Origin: Flavobacterium collinsii
GTDB lineage: Bacteria; Bacteroidota; Bacteroidia; Flavobacteriales; Flavobacteriaceae
Direction of reading: 5' to 3'
Length of the DNA stretch: 64,000 nucleotides
NCBI RefSeq assembly: GCF_902804485.1
Contig: NZ_CADCST010000064.1
Span: forward strand, 1 to 64,000
Both the position numbers and the translations under genes were made by a program. Under the pieces are notes generated by a model. It worked only from the letters and a program-made list of their open reading frames with translations. It had not been told where the DNA came from and did no database searches. Positions 1 through 8,184 of the stretch are shown piece by piece; within the stretch, counting starts at the first letter, position 1; every line of letters begins with the position of its first letter.

Positions 1-1523
1 TCATAGTTCCTTTCGAATATGATGACATCGATCCATTTAACCATGAATTGGCTTCAGTAAAAAAAAACGGTAAATATGGTTTCGTAAATAGAAAAGGAAA
101 AATAGTAATTCCTATTCAATTTGATAATAATAGCGATTTTACAAACTCTGGATTAGCACTTGTAGAAAAAAATCATAAGTTTGGATTTATAAATCAAATG
201 GGAAAAGAGATAATTTCAATCAATTATCAAAATGCCAACGAAGCCACATTCGATAGTTTAATTACATTGAACAAAAAAGGGAAATGGGCATTTTTCGATA
301 ATACGGGAAAACAAAAAACAGATTTTATATATGATGAAATTTTTGTAACGGACATTAGTTTAAACGGAGAAAATGGAAGTACCTTTTGGAAAAATGGATT
401 GATTTTTGTTCGGAAAAATGGTCAAACTGCCTATTTAGACAAAAATTTAAAAGAAGTAATTCCTTTTGGAAAATATGATTTAGGAGAAAAATTTAATCAA
501 AACAGAATTGCAATTGTTTCTAAAAATCATAAATATGGAATAATAAATGAATTTGGAAAAGAAATACTTAAATTAGAATATGATACATTAGAACATCCTG
601 AAGAAGATTATCATGAATCTGAAATCTTTGAAGGGAAAAATAAAAATCATATCACTTTGTTAGACAAAAGTGGGAATAAAATCTACGACAAAATAAAAAA
701 TTACCGCTTTGATTTTAGTCGTCTGGGCAAAAAAGTGCATAGAATCTATATCATTCAAAATTTAAAAAAACAATATGGTGTAGTCGATGGTCAAGGAAAA
801 ATAATAGTTCCTTTTATGTATGATGCAATTCAAGATTTTAACGGAGCAGCAAATACCGTAGTTGAACTCAAAGGAAAATCTGGCATTATTAGTTCAGACA
901 ACAAAATTTTATATCCTATAGAAAATGAAACAATAATGACTGGGAAAGATCTCAATTATTATATCATAAGCAAAAACAACAAAGCAGGAATTATCGACAA
1001 AAATCTAAAAACAATTTTAAATTTCGATTATCAGGATTTGTCACCCTGTTTTTATGACGATAAAAACTTTTTCATAGCTAAACAAAATAGTAGATATGGC
1101 GTTATAAATAGATTAGGAAGAATAATTATTCCTTTTGAATATAGTGAAATGTCAAATTGGGTCGAATACGGTCCAGGTTCTAATTATCATTTTGTAACAA
1201 AAAACGGCAAGGAAGGATTAATTACTAAAGAAGGAAAAATAGTTATTCCGGCTATTTATGATAATTTATTTTACAACGATGACAACACAATTATTCTTTG
1301 TAAAAATGGTAAATATGGCGTTGTAAACATTCATAATAAAAATATAATCCCTCTTGATTATGAAAAGATATATACTGATTTAGCATTTACATCAAAAAGA
1401 AATGCAACTGAATTTTATGTCAAAAAAAACGGAAAGTATTTCATAATAAACAATAAAAACAAAATAATTAAAGCGAATATCTCTAAACAAGAAGTTGAAA
1501 AGAAATTCTCTTATTTAAATTAA
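1..1523 (+). CDS. WG-repeat protein (5' end outside window)
   Basis: The reading frame is already open at base 3 and reads as another repeat unit before the first possible start (TTG at 48), so the gene begins left of the window. About a dozen imperfect repeats are visible, each roughly a KYG(F/V)(V/I)N strand followed by GKIVIP-x-x-YD, the pattern of WG (beta) repeats. Such repeats are thought to build beta-rich binding surfaces; no enzyme motif is seen. The C-terminus is lysine-rich. The stop lies 9 bases before ruvC, but the AT-rich composition differs from ruvC, so the two may be unrelated. Localisation cannot be judged because the N-terminus is missing. Substrate and partner are unknown. 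Confidence 0.85.
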   Translation, partial: IVPFEYDDIDPFNHELASVKKNGKYGFVNRKGKIVIPIQFDNNSDFTNSGLALVEKNHKFGFINQMGKEIISINYQNANEATFDSLITLNKKGKWAFFDNTGKQKTDFIYDEIFVTDISLNGENGSTFWKNGLIFVRKNGQTAYLDKNLKEVIPFGKYDLGEKFNQNRIAIVSKNHKYGIINEFGKEILKLEYDTLEHPEEDYHESEIFEGKNKNHITLLDKSGNKIYDKIKNYRFDFSRLGKKVHRIYIIQNLKKQYGVVDGQGKIIVPFMYDAIQDFNGAANTVVELKGKSGIISSDNKILYPIENETIMTGKDLNYYIISKNNKAGIIDKNLKTILNFDYQDLSPCFYDDKNFFIAKQNSRYGVINRLGRIIIPFEYSEMSNWVEYGPGSNYHFVTKNGKEGLITKEGKIVIPAIYDNLFYNDDNTIILCKNGKYGVVNIHNKNIIPLDYEKIYTDLAFTSKRNATEFYVKKNGKYFIINNKNKIIKANISKQEVEKKFSYLN

Positions 1524-1532
1524 AAAAAACAC

Positions 1533-2087
1533 TTGACAAAAGAACGCATCATATTAGGTATTGACCCCGGAACAACCATCATGGGTTTCGGATTAATTAA
1601 AGTCACTAATAAAAAAATGGAATTTCTGCAGCTTAACGAATTGCAGCTTTCCAAATACGACAATCATTACCAAAAATTAAAAATCATATTTGAGCGTACG
1701 ATCGAATTAATAGAAACACACCATCCGGACGAAATTGCGATTGAAGCTCCTTTCTTTGGCAAAAACGTTCAATCGATGCTGAAATTGGGTCGCGCACAAG
1801 GCGTAGCAATGGCAGCAGGGCTTTCGAGAGACATTCCCATCACTGAGTACGAACCTAAAAAGATCAAAATGGCGATTACCGGAAACGGAAATGCCAGCAA
1901 AGAACAGGTCGCAAAAATGCTCCAGCAGCTTCTTGGACTAAAAGAATTACCCAAAAACCTCGACTCAACAGATGGTCTTGCGGCTGCCGTTTGTCATCAT
2001 TTTAATTCCGGTAAAGTTATTGCCGGTAAAAGTTATTCAGGTTGGGATGCTTTTGTGAAACAGAATGAAGAACGAATTAAAAAATAG
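1533..2087 (+). CDS. ruvC: Holliday junction resolvase RuvC
   Basis: RuvC is the endonuclease that cleaves Holliday junctions made by RuvAB during recombination and repair. The 184-residue protein is the usual length. The four acidic catalytic positions are visible: D11 in GIDPG, E71 in IEAPFFG, and D144 and D147 in LDSTDGLAAAVCHH. The start is TTG, 9 bases after the WG-repeat gene; no ATG near the N-terminus would keep the GIDPG strand intact, so TTG is preferred. hemW follows on the same strand after 76 bases holding a CAGTCG/CTGAGA-type repeat, so the two may be co-transcribed. The cytoplasmic role is well established for the family. Confidence 0.96.
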   Translation: MTKERIILGIDPGTTIMGFGLIKVTNKKMEFLQLNELQLSKYDNHYQKLKIIFERTIELIETHHPDEIAIEAPFFGKNVQSMLKLGRAQGVAMAAGLSRDIPITEYEPKKIKMAITGNGNASKEQVAKMLQQLLGLKELPKNLDSTDGLAAAVCHHFNSGKVIAGKSYSGWDAFVKQNEERIKK

Positions 2088-2160
2088 TTTTCAGTCGCAG
2101 TCACAGTCTACAACTAAAAAATACTGAGACTGAAAACCGGGACTGAAAACTGAGACTAAA
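2088..2160. repeat. Hexamer-type repeat (CAGTCG / CTGAGA)
   Basis: A run of CAGTCGCAGTCACAGTC is followed by ACTGAGACTGAAAACC-like units, so the two halves are roughly inverted copies and could fold into a weak hairpin. Similar arrays occur at 12124-12245 and 52950-53012. Confidence 0.7.
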
Positions 2161-2163
2161 ATC

Positions 2164-3318
2164 ATGAGCGGTATTTACATCCATATCCCTTTTTGCAAGC
2201 AGGCTTGTCACTATTGTGACTTTCATTTTTCAACTTCAATGAAAAAGAAAGACGAAATGGTTTTGGCTTTGGCCAAAGAAATCGTCATGCGAAAAAATGA
2301 ATTAAAATTTATCGATTCTACCCAAAGTAACGACCAGATTGAGACTATTTATTTTGGAGGCGGAACCCCATCCGTTTTGAGTAATGCCGAGATAAACTTT
2401 TTAATCGATACCGTTTACAACAATTATAATGTTGTTGAAAATCCGGAGATAACACTCGAAGCAAATCCCGATGATTTGTCTCCCGAGCGAATTCTCGAAT
2501 TATCTAAAAGCCCTATAAACCGCTTAAGTATTGGAATCCAATCATTCTACGAAGAAGATCTAAAAATGATGAACCGTGCCCATAATTCGGCAGAAGCGAT
2601 AAATTGTTTGAAAGAAGCAACCAAATATTTCGATAACATTTCACTCGATCTCATCTACGGAATCCCTGGTCTGACTGATGAAATGTGGAAAAAAAATATT
2701 GAAACAGCGTTGTCCTTTGGTATTCCGCACATTTCGAGTTATGCCCTGACGGTAGAACCCAAAACAGCTTTAAAAAAACTAATTGACACCGGTAAAATTG
2801 CAGAACCACAAGACGAAGCCGCTTCCAATCATTTTATGATTCTGGTCGACACACTTGAAAAAAATGGTTTTGTTCATTACGAATTATCCAATTTCGGAAA
2901 GGAAAATTATTTCTCCAAAAACAATTCGGCTTACTGGCTCGGTAAAAAATACATCGGAATTGGCCCTTCGGCGCACAGCTACGATGGTGAAAAAAGAGGT
3001 TGGAATGTGGCGAACAATTCCCTTTACATCAAATCAATTCAGAATGACGAACTTCCAATAGAAACTGAAATTCTGTCTAAATCTGATCGTTATAACGAAT
3101 ATATTATGACGGGCTTAAGAACGATTTGGGGCGTTTCCTTAGATCGGATTGATGCTGAATTTGGCTCAGATTATCTGGATTATCTCCAAAAACAATCTCA
3201 GAAATTCCTAAACGATGATTTACTTTTTATCGAAAACAACATTCTAAAACCAACCGCAAAAGGAAAATTTTTAACGGATGGAATTGCAAGTGATCTCTTT
3301 TACTTAAATTTAGAATAA
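2164..3318 (+). CDS. hemW: Radical SAM heme chaperone HemW
   Basis: HemW is a radical SAM protein once annotated as oxygen-independent coproporphyrinogen III oxidase; the family is now regarded as heme-binding chaperones. The 384-residue protein begins with IYIHIPFCKQACHYCDF, giving the CxxxCxxC iron-sulphur motif at C11, C15 and C18. The YFGGGTPS SAM-binding loop follows, then a HemN C-terminal domain. True HemN has a further Cys after the cluster motif; here the motif ends CDF, as in HemW. The ATG start directly precedes the first strand. It is cytoplasmic and lies downstream of ruvC on the same strand. Confidence 0.93.
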   Translation: MSGIYIHIPFCKQACHYCDFHFSTSMKKKDEMVLALAKEIVMRKNELKFIDSTQSNDQIETIYFGGGTPSVLSNAEINFLIDTVYNNYNVVENPEITLEANPDDLSPERILELSKSPINRLSIGIQSFYEEDLKMMNRAHNSAEAINCLKEATKYFDNISLDLIYGIPGLTDEMWKKNIETALSFGIPHISSYALTVEPKTALKKLIDTGKIAEPQDEAASNHFMILVDTLEKNGFVHYELSNFGKENYFSKNNSAYWLGKKYIGIGPSAHSYDGEKRGWNVANNSLYIKSIQNDELPIETEILSKSDRYNEYIMTGLRTIWGVSLDRIDAEFGSDYLDYLQKQSQKFLNDDLLFIENNILKPTAKGKFLTDGIASDLFYLNLE

Positions 3319-3320
3319 AA

Positions 3321-3361
3321 AGTTTAACCGCAAGGTTCGCTAAGGTTTACGCAAAGAGCGC
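3321..3361 (+). repeat. Dispersed repeat R1, left copy flanking GxxExxY
   Basis: The sequence reads TTAACCGCAAGGTTCGC then TAAGGTTTACGCAAAGAGCGC. It is the inverted counterpart of 3862-3906 and belongs to the family also seen near 19670, 27985, 28870-29077, 43033 and 48643. Confidence 0.85.
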
Positions 3362-3405
3362 AATATAATTAATGTAAGAATAAAACTACTTTTATTTTTT
3401 TGTAC

Positions 3406-3439
3406 TACATTTGAGTTTTACTATTTAAAATTAAAACTC
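3406..3439 (+). promoter_or_regulatory. Putative -7 box and start-proximal hairpin of GxxExxY gene
   Basis: TACATTTG at 3406-3413 matches the Bacteroidota TAnnTTTG element. It overlaps a perfect 8-bp inverted repeat, GAGTTTTA (3413-3420) and TAAAACTC (3432-3439), that ends directly at the ATG. The palindrome could be an operator or a leader hairpin. No clear TTG at -33 is seen. Confidence 0.45.
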
Positions 3440-3817
3440 ATGTCAGAAAATGAATTATCAAGAATTGTGTTTGATTGTGCCTTAAAAGTTCATCAAACTT
3501 TAGGTCCCGGACTCTTGGAAAGTGCTTACGAAGAATGTCTGGTCTATGAATTAAAAAAGACTGGTTTAGAAATTGAAAAACAAAAACCTTTACCTTTAAT
3601 TTACGAAAAAGTAAAGTTAGATATTGGTTATCGACTAGATATAATAATTGAAAATAAAGTAATTTTGGAAATAAAATCCGTCGATGCTTTAAATGAAATT
3701 CATTTCGCCCAACTATTGACCTATTTAAAATTAACAAATTGTAAATTAGGTTTATTAATAAACTTTAATGTAGTTTTAATAAAAAATGGGATACGCAGAG
3801 TTGTAAACAAGCTTTAG
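3440..3817 (+). CDS. GxxExxY protein (PD-(D/E)xK nuclease-like)
   Basis: The 125-residue protein carries the family's name motif as G24-LLE27-SAY30. A nuclease-like core follows: D67 in RLDIII, then E77-I-K79 in ILEIKS, matching D...ExK. Such proteins are grouped with PD-(D/E)xK nucleases but have no firmly established function. The gene stands alone between hemW and the cyclase gene. It is bracketed by R1 repeats in opposite orientation (3321-3361 and 3862-3906), like a cargo gene between terminal inverted repeats. It is more AT-rich than hemW. I infer a link between the protein and the repeats; the family assignment is firm, the role is not. Confidence 0.85.
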   Translation: MSENELSRIVFDCALKVHQTLGPGLLESAYEECLVYELKKTGLEIEKQKPLPLIYEKVKLDIGYRLDIIIENKVILEIKSVDALNEIHFAQLLTYLKLTNCKLGLLINFNVVLIKNGIRRVVNKL

Positions 3818-3861
3818 TATTTCTTGAATAAAAATTAAAAACGCAATAATTTTAAGCAAAA

Positions 3862-3906
3862 AACCTTGCGATCTTTTGCGTAAACCTTAGCGAACCTTGC
3901 GGTAAA
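3862..3906 (-). repeat. Dispersed repeat R1, right copy flanking GxxExxY
   Basis: CCTTGCGATCTTTTGCGT then AAACCTTAGCGAACCTTGCGG is the reverse complement of the left copy with few differences. It ends immediately before the ATG at 3907, so it supplies the leader of the next gene. Confidence 0.85.
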
Positions 3907-4656
3907 ATGAAAGCAAAAATAAACACCTTCGAAATCGACTTATCAAAGCCCATTGATATTTCAATCCCGTTAACGAATACAGACGAAAACCCAATTGCCT
4001 GGTATATCGAAAAACCAGTTATTGAGCCCGTAGTTTTTGGCGATTGGATCGGAAAGGTTTCGGAAGGAAAATCATCTACTAATTTTAACAATATCTTCTT
4101 CAATCCACATGGTCACGGAACACATACGGAATGTTTGGGGCATATCACAAATGATTTTTATAGTATCAATGAATGTTTAAAACAGTTTTTCTTTTTGGCT
4201 CAACTAATTACCATTGAACCTGAAAAAATTGGTGATGATTTCGTGATTACCAAAAATCAGATTTTAGATGTTCTTAGTGGAACAACTGAGGCTTTACTTA
4301 TCAGAACACTTCCAAACCAAAAAGATAAAAAATCAAGAAAATACTCGAATACAAACCCGCCCTATTTATCTGAAGAAGCGGCAATTTTCATTCGCGAAAG
4401 CAAAATTCAGCATTTGTTAATTGACTTACCAAGTGTGGACAAAGAACATGACGAGGGAAAATTACTGGCTCACAAAGCTTTTTGGAATGTAAAAGATACG
4501 CTTCATCTGAACGCTGACGCAAGATTAAATGCAACGATTACCGAAATGATTTTTGTTTCTGATGAAATCAAAGATGGCGACTATATACTAAATCTTCAAA
4601 TTGCTTCGTTTGAAAACGATGCAAGTCCAAGTAAACCAATTTTATATAAAATTTAA
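3907..4656 (+). CDS. Cyclase family protein (kynurenine formamidase-like)
   Basis: This is a metal-dependent hydrolase of the cyclase superfamily, which includes KynB-type kynurenine formamidases. The signature HxGTHxE...H is visible at H68, H70, H73, E75 and H79 of 249 residues, and the preceding DLSKPIDISIPL strand is typical. The substrate is not identifiable: no tryptophan-degradation genes are adjacent. E75 replaces the more common Asp of KynB, and ECLGH replaces DAPxH, so this is probably a divergent subgroup. No signal peptide is seen. The leader is made almost wholly of an R1 repeat abutting the ATG, so expression may depend on that repeat or on a promoter inside it. Confidence 0.8.
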   Translation: MKAKINTFEIDLSKPIDISIPLTNTDENPIAWYIEKPVIEPVVFGDWIGKVSEGKSSTNFNNIFFNPHGHGTHTECLGHITNDFYSINECLKQFFFLAQLITIEPEKIGDDFVITKNQILDVLSGTTEALLIRTLPNQKDKKSRKYSNTNPPYLSEEAAIFIRESKIQHLLIDLPSVDKEHDEGKLLAHKAFWNVKDTLHLNADARLNATITEMIFVSDEIKDGDYILNLQIASFENDASPSKPILYKI

Positions 4657-4748
4657 AGTTTGCCCCGAATTATACAAATTCCCTCGAATTAATTCTTTTT
4701 TTGATAAGCATAAAAATTAGTGTAATTCATGGCAAAAAACGACAGCTT

Positions 4749-5150
4749 ATGATAACCGTTTCGACCGATAAAACTAAACTTGATGTTCCGTTTATACAAA
4801 ATTTCCTGAAGGATATTTACTGGGCTGCCGGAAGAACTATTGAAGAAGTTCAAACTACAATAGCCGCTTCTGTTTGTTTTGGAATTTACCTTAACGACAA
4901 ACAAATTGGCTTTGCAAGAGTTATTACAGATTATGTGGTTTTTGGATATGTAATGGATGTTTTTATTACCGAAGAACAGCGTGGCAAAGGGTATTCGTCT
5001 GTTTTAATAGAAGCGATGATGAATGAGCCTATTCTAAAAGACATTCAAATATGGAGATTAGCGACTACTGACGCTCATTTTTTATATGAGAAATTTGGCT
5101 TTACCGCCTTGCAGCATCCCGAAAAAATGATGGAAAAGAAAATAGTATGA
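4749..5150 (+). CDS. GNAT family N-acetyltransferase
   Basis: A single-domain GNAT acetyltransferase of about 133 residues that would use acetyl-CoA on an unknown amine substrate. The acetyl-CoA loop is seen as ITEEQRGKGYSSVLIEAMM (Q/RxxGxG/A pattern), preceded by the VMDVFI beta strand. A TTG at 4701 is in frame, but ATG 4749 gives the normal family start (MITVSTDKTKLD), so 4749 is chosen. The stop overlaps the next ATG (ATGA), indicating translational coupling to the DUF4260 gene and a small operon running through the MmcQ gene. No specificity can be read from the sequence. Confidence 0.88.
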   Translation: MITVSTDKTKLDVPFIQNFLKDIYWAAGRTIEEVQTTIAASVCFGIYLNDKQIGFARVITDYVVFGYVMDVFITEEQRGKGYSSVLIEAMMNEPILKDIQIWRLATTDAHFLYEKFGFTALQHPEKMMEKKIV

Positions 5151-5497
5151 AAACAATAATCAAACTTGAAGAATTAGGAATGTTCGTTCTCGGAATCTAT
5201 CTATTTAGCCTTTTAAACTATCATTGGTGGTGGTTTTTAGTCTTCATTTTGGCTCCTGATCTTTCGATGATCGGCTATGTATTTAATTCTAAAATTGGAG
5301 CTTTTTTGTACAACTTATTCCATCACAAAGGACTCGCGATCTTAGTTTATATAGTGGGTTGTTATTTAAAAATTGAATACATTCAGCTTATCGGAGTTAT
5401 TTTATTCTCGCATGCTGCAATGGATCGTTTTTTCGGTTATGGTTTGAAATATCAAAAAGGTTTTAAGTATACACATTTAGGTGAAATCGGTAAATAA
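5147..5497 (+). CDS. DUF4260 family membrane protein
   Basis: A 116-residue integral membrane protein with about four hydrophobic segments (for example LGMFVLGIYLFSLL and WWWFLVFILAP). The features recognised as DUF4260 are LAPDLSMIGY, HHKGLA, and a C-terminal HAAMDRFFGYGLK. The family has no known biochemical role. Conserved His and Asp residues near membrane boundaries suggest a small enzyme or binding site, but this is inference. It overlaps the GNAT stop by four bases and ends 8 bases before the MmcQ/YjbR gene, so the three are very likely one transcript. Confidence 0.87.
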   Translation: MKTIIKLEELGMFVLGIYLFSLLNYHWWWFLVFILAPDLSMIGYVFNSKIGAFLYNLFHHKGLAILVYIVGCYLKIEYIQLIGVILFSHAAMDRFFGYGLKYQKGFKYTHLGEIGK

Positions 5498-5505
5498 AAA
5501 ATAAT

Positions 5506-5877
5506 ATGAATCTGGAAACGTACTACGAATATTGTCTTTCAAAAAAAGGGGTTAGCGAACATTTTCCTTTTGACGAAGACACCTTGGTTTTTAAAGTTGG
5601 CGGAAAAATGTTTGCATTATCCTCCTTATCACAATGGGAAAAAAATGAACCTTCGGTTAATTTAAAATGTGATCCGGAACGCGCTCAGGAACTAAGAGCC
5701 GAATATGACGAAATCAAACCCGGATTTCATATGAGTAAAGTGCATTGGAATACCATTGCTCTTAATGGTAATTTACCGACCTCTTTCATCAAAGAATTGA
5801 TCGATCACTCGTATGAGTTGGTTTTCAAAAGTTTGACAAAGAAAATTCAGAATGAAATTATCGAATTAGAAAATTAG
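5506..5877 (+). CDS. MmcQ/YjbR family protein
   Basis: The 123-residue protein matches the MmcQ/YjbR fold (cytosine-methyltransferase-associated-like, double-wing DNA-binding type). Visible hallmarks are CLSKKGVSEHFPFDEDTLVF at the N-terminus, KMFAL, the VNLKCDPERAQELR segment, and HMSKVHWNTIAL. Family members have been proposed to bind DNA but function is unproven. It is the last gene of the GNAT/DUF4260/MmcQ cluster. No membrane or secretion signal is present. Confidence 0.9.
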   Translation: MNLETYYEYCLSKKGVSEHFPFDEDTLVFKVGGKMFALSSLSQWEKNEPSVNLKCDPERAQELRAEYDEIKPGFHMSKVHWNTIALNGNLPTSFIKELIDHSYELVFKSLTKKIQNEIIELEN

Positions 5878-5881
5878 GCAT

Positions 5882-5932
5882 TACATTTGCAGCATAAGAC
5901 AAAAAACTTAGCAACACAGTTACAGTGTAACT
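5882..5932 (+). promoter_or_regulatory. Putative promoter region of PH-SHOCT gene
   Basis: TACATTTG at 5882-5889 matches TAnnTTTG. A short palindrome AGTTAC-AGT-GTAACT lies at 5918-5932, flanked on both sides by CTTAGCAA. It may be an operator or leader hairpin. Confidence 0.4.
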
Positions 5933-5948
5933 TAGCAATTTATCAATC

Positions 5949-6653
5949 ATGAAAGAACAATTTAAAAAATTTCTGAACGAAGAACAAGACCCTAAAGCGA
6001 TTGAAAAAATCACTTCAAAACTCAATGATTTATTGATGAAAAACGAAGAAGTTGGGTACATCGCGGTTCAAAAAAAACCAGCAATTACTGTTTTTCCGGA
6101 TAGCATAATCTTAACCAATAAACGTATCATTATTTGCAAACCTAAAAACTTAGGTCTTTCGATGGATTTTACAGATTATACCTGGGATGATATTGCAAGC
6201 ACTTTTGTAAAAGAAAACATTTTAGGTTCTGAATTTTCATTTGGCACCAAAACAGATCTGGCAATTTCAATAGATTATATTCCGAAAACTCAGGCAAGAA
6301 AAATTTATACTTATGCTAAGGAACAATTGGATTTATTGAAAAACCCTGTTGCTACTGAAGCTCCTGCAGCAGAACCAGTACAAATCGTCGAAGATGATTT
6401 TGAAGACGACGTAGAAGAAGTTGAAACGGAAGAAGTTACCAGTTTTGCCGAAATTTTACCTGCGACAACTCCTTATGAAACTTTTGAGCCTATTCAACCC
6501 ACTCAGGCTTCCACCGGAGATCGTAAATTGAGCGACTTGTCTAAAGAGGAACTTTTTGACAAACTGCAGAATTATAAAAAACTGCTTGACAATGGTTTAA
6601 TCATGCAGGGAGAATATGACACTTATAAGAAAGAAATTTTAAGCTATATGTAA
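5949..6653 (+). CDS. PH-like and SHOCT domain protein
   Basis: The 234-residue cytoplasmic protein has an N-terminal bacterial PH-like fold (about 40-135: IILTNKRIIICKPK, WDDIASTFVKE) and an acidic, Pro/Thr-rich linker (about 140-190). It ends in a SHOCT motif (about 197-234: LSKEELFDKLQNYKKLLDNG, then MQGEYDTYKKEILSYM). SHOCT modules are short oligomerisation segments, and bacterial PH domains are often stress- or membrane-associated; no specific role is known here. It is followed by a bidirectional terminator shared with the convergent DUF4407 gene. No signal peptide. Confidence 0.82.
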   Translation: MKEQFKKFLNEEQDPKAIEKITSKLNDLLMKNEEVGYIAVQKKPAITVFPDSIILTNKRIIICKPKNLGLSMDFTDYTWDDIASTFVKENILGSEFSFGTKTDLAISIDYIPKTQARKIYTYAKEQLDLLKNPVATEAPAAEPVQIVEDDFEDDVEEVETEEVTSFAEILPATTPYETFEPIQPTQASTGDRKLSDLSKEELFDKLQNYKKLLDNGLIMQGEYDTYKKEILSYM

Positions 6654-6716
6654 GATGTAGTTTGTAAAATGTGAAAAGTAAACTGTAAGATATTAGTTGA
6701 CTTCTTACTCAAAATT

Positions 6717-6754
6717 AAAAAGCCTTAAGTTCAGATAGAACTTAAGGCTTTTTT
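6717..6754. terminator. Bidirectional terminator
   Basis: AAAAAGCCTTAAGTTC, loop AGATA, GAACTTAAGGCTTTTTT: a 13-bp-plus stem with T-runs on both strands, between convergent genes ending at 6653 and 6815. Confidence 0.92.
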
Positions 6755-6814
6755 ACGTTTTAAAGATCATTTTTGCATCTTACTTTTCACATTTTACTTC
6801 TTACTGATCACATT

Positions 6815-7915
6815 TTACAAAGTAGCTTTCTGTTTCTCTACAAAACTATTAGACTGCAATTCGAGTAATTCCTTTGCGTTTTTACGCTGCAAATCGTAGA
6901 GGCCTCTATCTCCGGCAATATCAGCATAAACTTTATCGTGCATTTCGGCGCTGGTTCTAACCAATAATTCACGTTGGTATTTGTTTTGCTCCAAAGTGGC
7001 TTTCATTGCTGTTTCGGCTTCTTCCTGTTTAAAATCAAACTCGCCTTTAGGGGCTAATAATTTCGCTATAATCGGAGAAGTTTCGATTGCTAAAAACAAT
7101 AACATTATAAAAAAAGACGGCAGCCACGGTAACTTATTCAGTGCATTGATACGCGCCATTAAACCATCAAAACCTTCAATGATGGGCTGCGTTTGAGTGA
7201 CTTTTTTATCCAAATCTGCCTGCAATTGTTTTCCCGCTTTTTCTTTCTCGGCAATTTTGGCTTCGTTAGTAGTCTTTAATGCTGCAAATTCTTTTAGAGC
7301 TGCATCGTGTTTCTCTCTCTTTTCTTTATAAACCGGTCCTTTTCCAAGCTTTTTGGTTCCTGAAGTTCCTTCGGCTTCTGTGATATAAGTCGAATACAAA
7401 TCATTTACTTCTTTTTCTTTTTTCAGAATATCATTTTTCAACCCTGCAATCTCAGCCTTATTTTTATCTAAATCCGATTTGAAATAATTACCCACCTGCT
7501 TTTTGTTTGCCAATTCCATTTCATTTTTTTCTTTCAATAAAACAGTATTGATTTCTTTTTCGAAGATTTTAATCTCCAAAGGCTTCGAAATTACAATTGC
7601 AATAATAATTGCCAGTAGGATTCTGGGAGTCGCCTGAATAAATTCATCCATAAAACGATCTCTTTTTTTAATCGTCGAAACTATAAATCGGTCCAGATTA
7701 AAAATGAGTAAACTCCACACAAATCCAAAAATTAAAGCCGGATAAATAGAGTCAAAAACAGTAAAAAGTGCATAAGCACTGGCCAGAAAAGCCATAACTG
7801 CAGTAAAAAAAACGGTGGCGCCAATACCAACATATTTGGTTTGTTCGCCTTCTGAACAGCCTTCGAGCAGGTCCCGATCGACTCCTGAACAGAGGATAAA
7901 AAATTGTTTTAACAT
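6815..7915 (-). CDS. DUF4407 membrane protein
   Basis: A 366-residue membrane protein with the DUF4407 signature. The N-terminus is FFILCSGVDRDLLEGCSEGE; then come paired membrane segments near residues 28-70, the LDRFIVS motif, a third segment (ILLAIIIAIVISKPLEI), a long charged coiled coil (about 130-245), and a last membrane segment before a soluble tail. The topology suggests a large extracytoplasmic coiled coil held between membrane helices. Function is unknown for the family. It is transcribed alone; on its strand TAAATTTG (7978-7985) is a plausible -7 box. Confidence 0.88.
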   Translation of the reverse strand: MLKQFFILCSGVDRDLLEGCSEGEQTKYVGIGATVFFTAVMAFLASAYALFTVFDSIYPALIFGFVWSLLIFNLDRFIVSTIKKRDRFMDEFIQATPRILLAIIIAIVISKPLEIKIFEKEINTVLLKEKNEMELANKKQVGNYFKSDLDKNKAEIAGLKNDILKKEKEVNDLYSTYITEAEGTSGTKKLGKGPVYKEKREKHDAALKEFAALKTTNEAKIAEKEKAGKQLQADLDKKVTQTQPIIEGFDGLMARINALNKLPWLPSFFIMLLFLAIETSPIIAKLLAPKGEFDFKQEEAETAMKATLEQNKYQRELLVRTSAEMHDKVYADIAGDRGLYDLQRKNAKELLELQSNSFVEKQKATL

Positions 7916-8060
7916 GATTGATGATTTTTGATTGATGATTATTTTATCAACTCGTCCTTTGGACTTGTGTGATACGGCAAATTTAACGCCAAAAAATTAA
8001 ATTCTAAGTTAAATAGTTCATTTGTTTTGAGTTGGCTTCCTAAAAAACATTTTTACAATA

Positions 8061-8161
8061 AATGTTACTTTAACATTAATCTATTTTTAATGTTGGATAC
8101 GAATCATAACACTATGTTAATTTTTTTCAAGTCCTTTAATAACATTTAGGTTCTAGTTTCG
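8061..8161 (+). promoter_or_regulatory. Palindrome and putative promoter before TonB receptor
   Basis: AACATTAA (8072-8079) and TTAATGTT (8087-8094) form a perfect 8-bp inverted repeat with a 7-base spacer. An overlapping AATGTT/AACATT pair starts at 8061. TAGTTTCG (8154-8161) is one mismatch from TAnnTTTG. This suggests a regulator-bound promoter, possibly phosphate-responsive (inference from the receptor-phytase pair). Confidence 0.45.
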
Positions 8162-8184
8162 CAGCAAATCAAACTAAAACACAA

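Noticed and set aside
3438..3737. A 99-codon minus-strand frame opposite the GxxExxY gene
   Set aside because: It mirrors the GxxExxY coding sequence, whose plus-strand product has family motifs and a start with a -7 box.
3321..3906. Classical insertion sequence
   Set aside because: The repeats are inverted, but no transposase motif (DDE, HUH or serine recombinase) and no target duplication were found; it is kept as a finding about a possible nuclease-repeat system instead.
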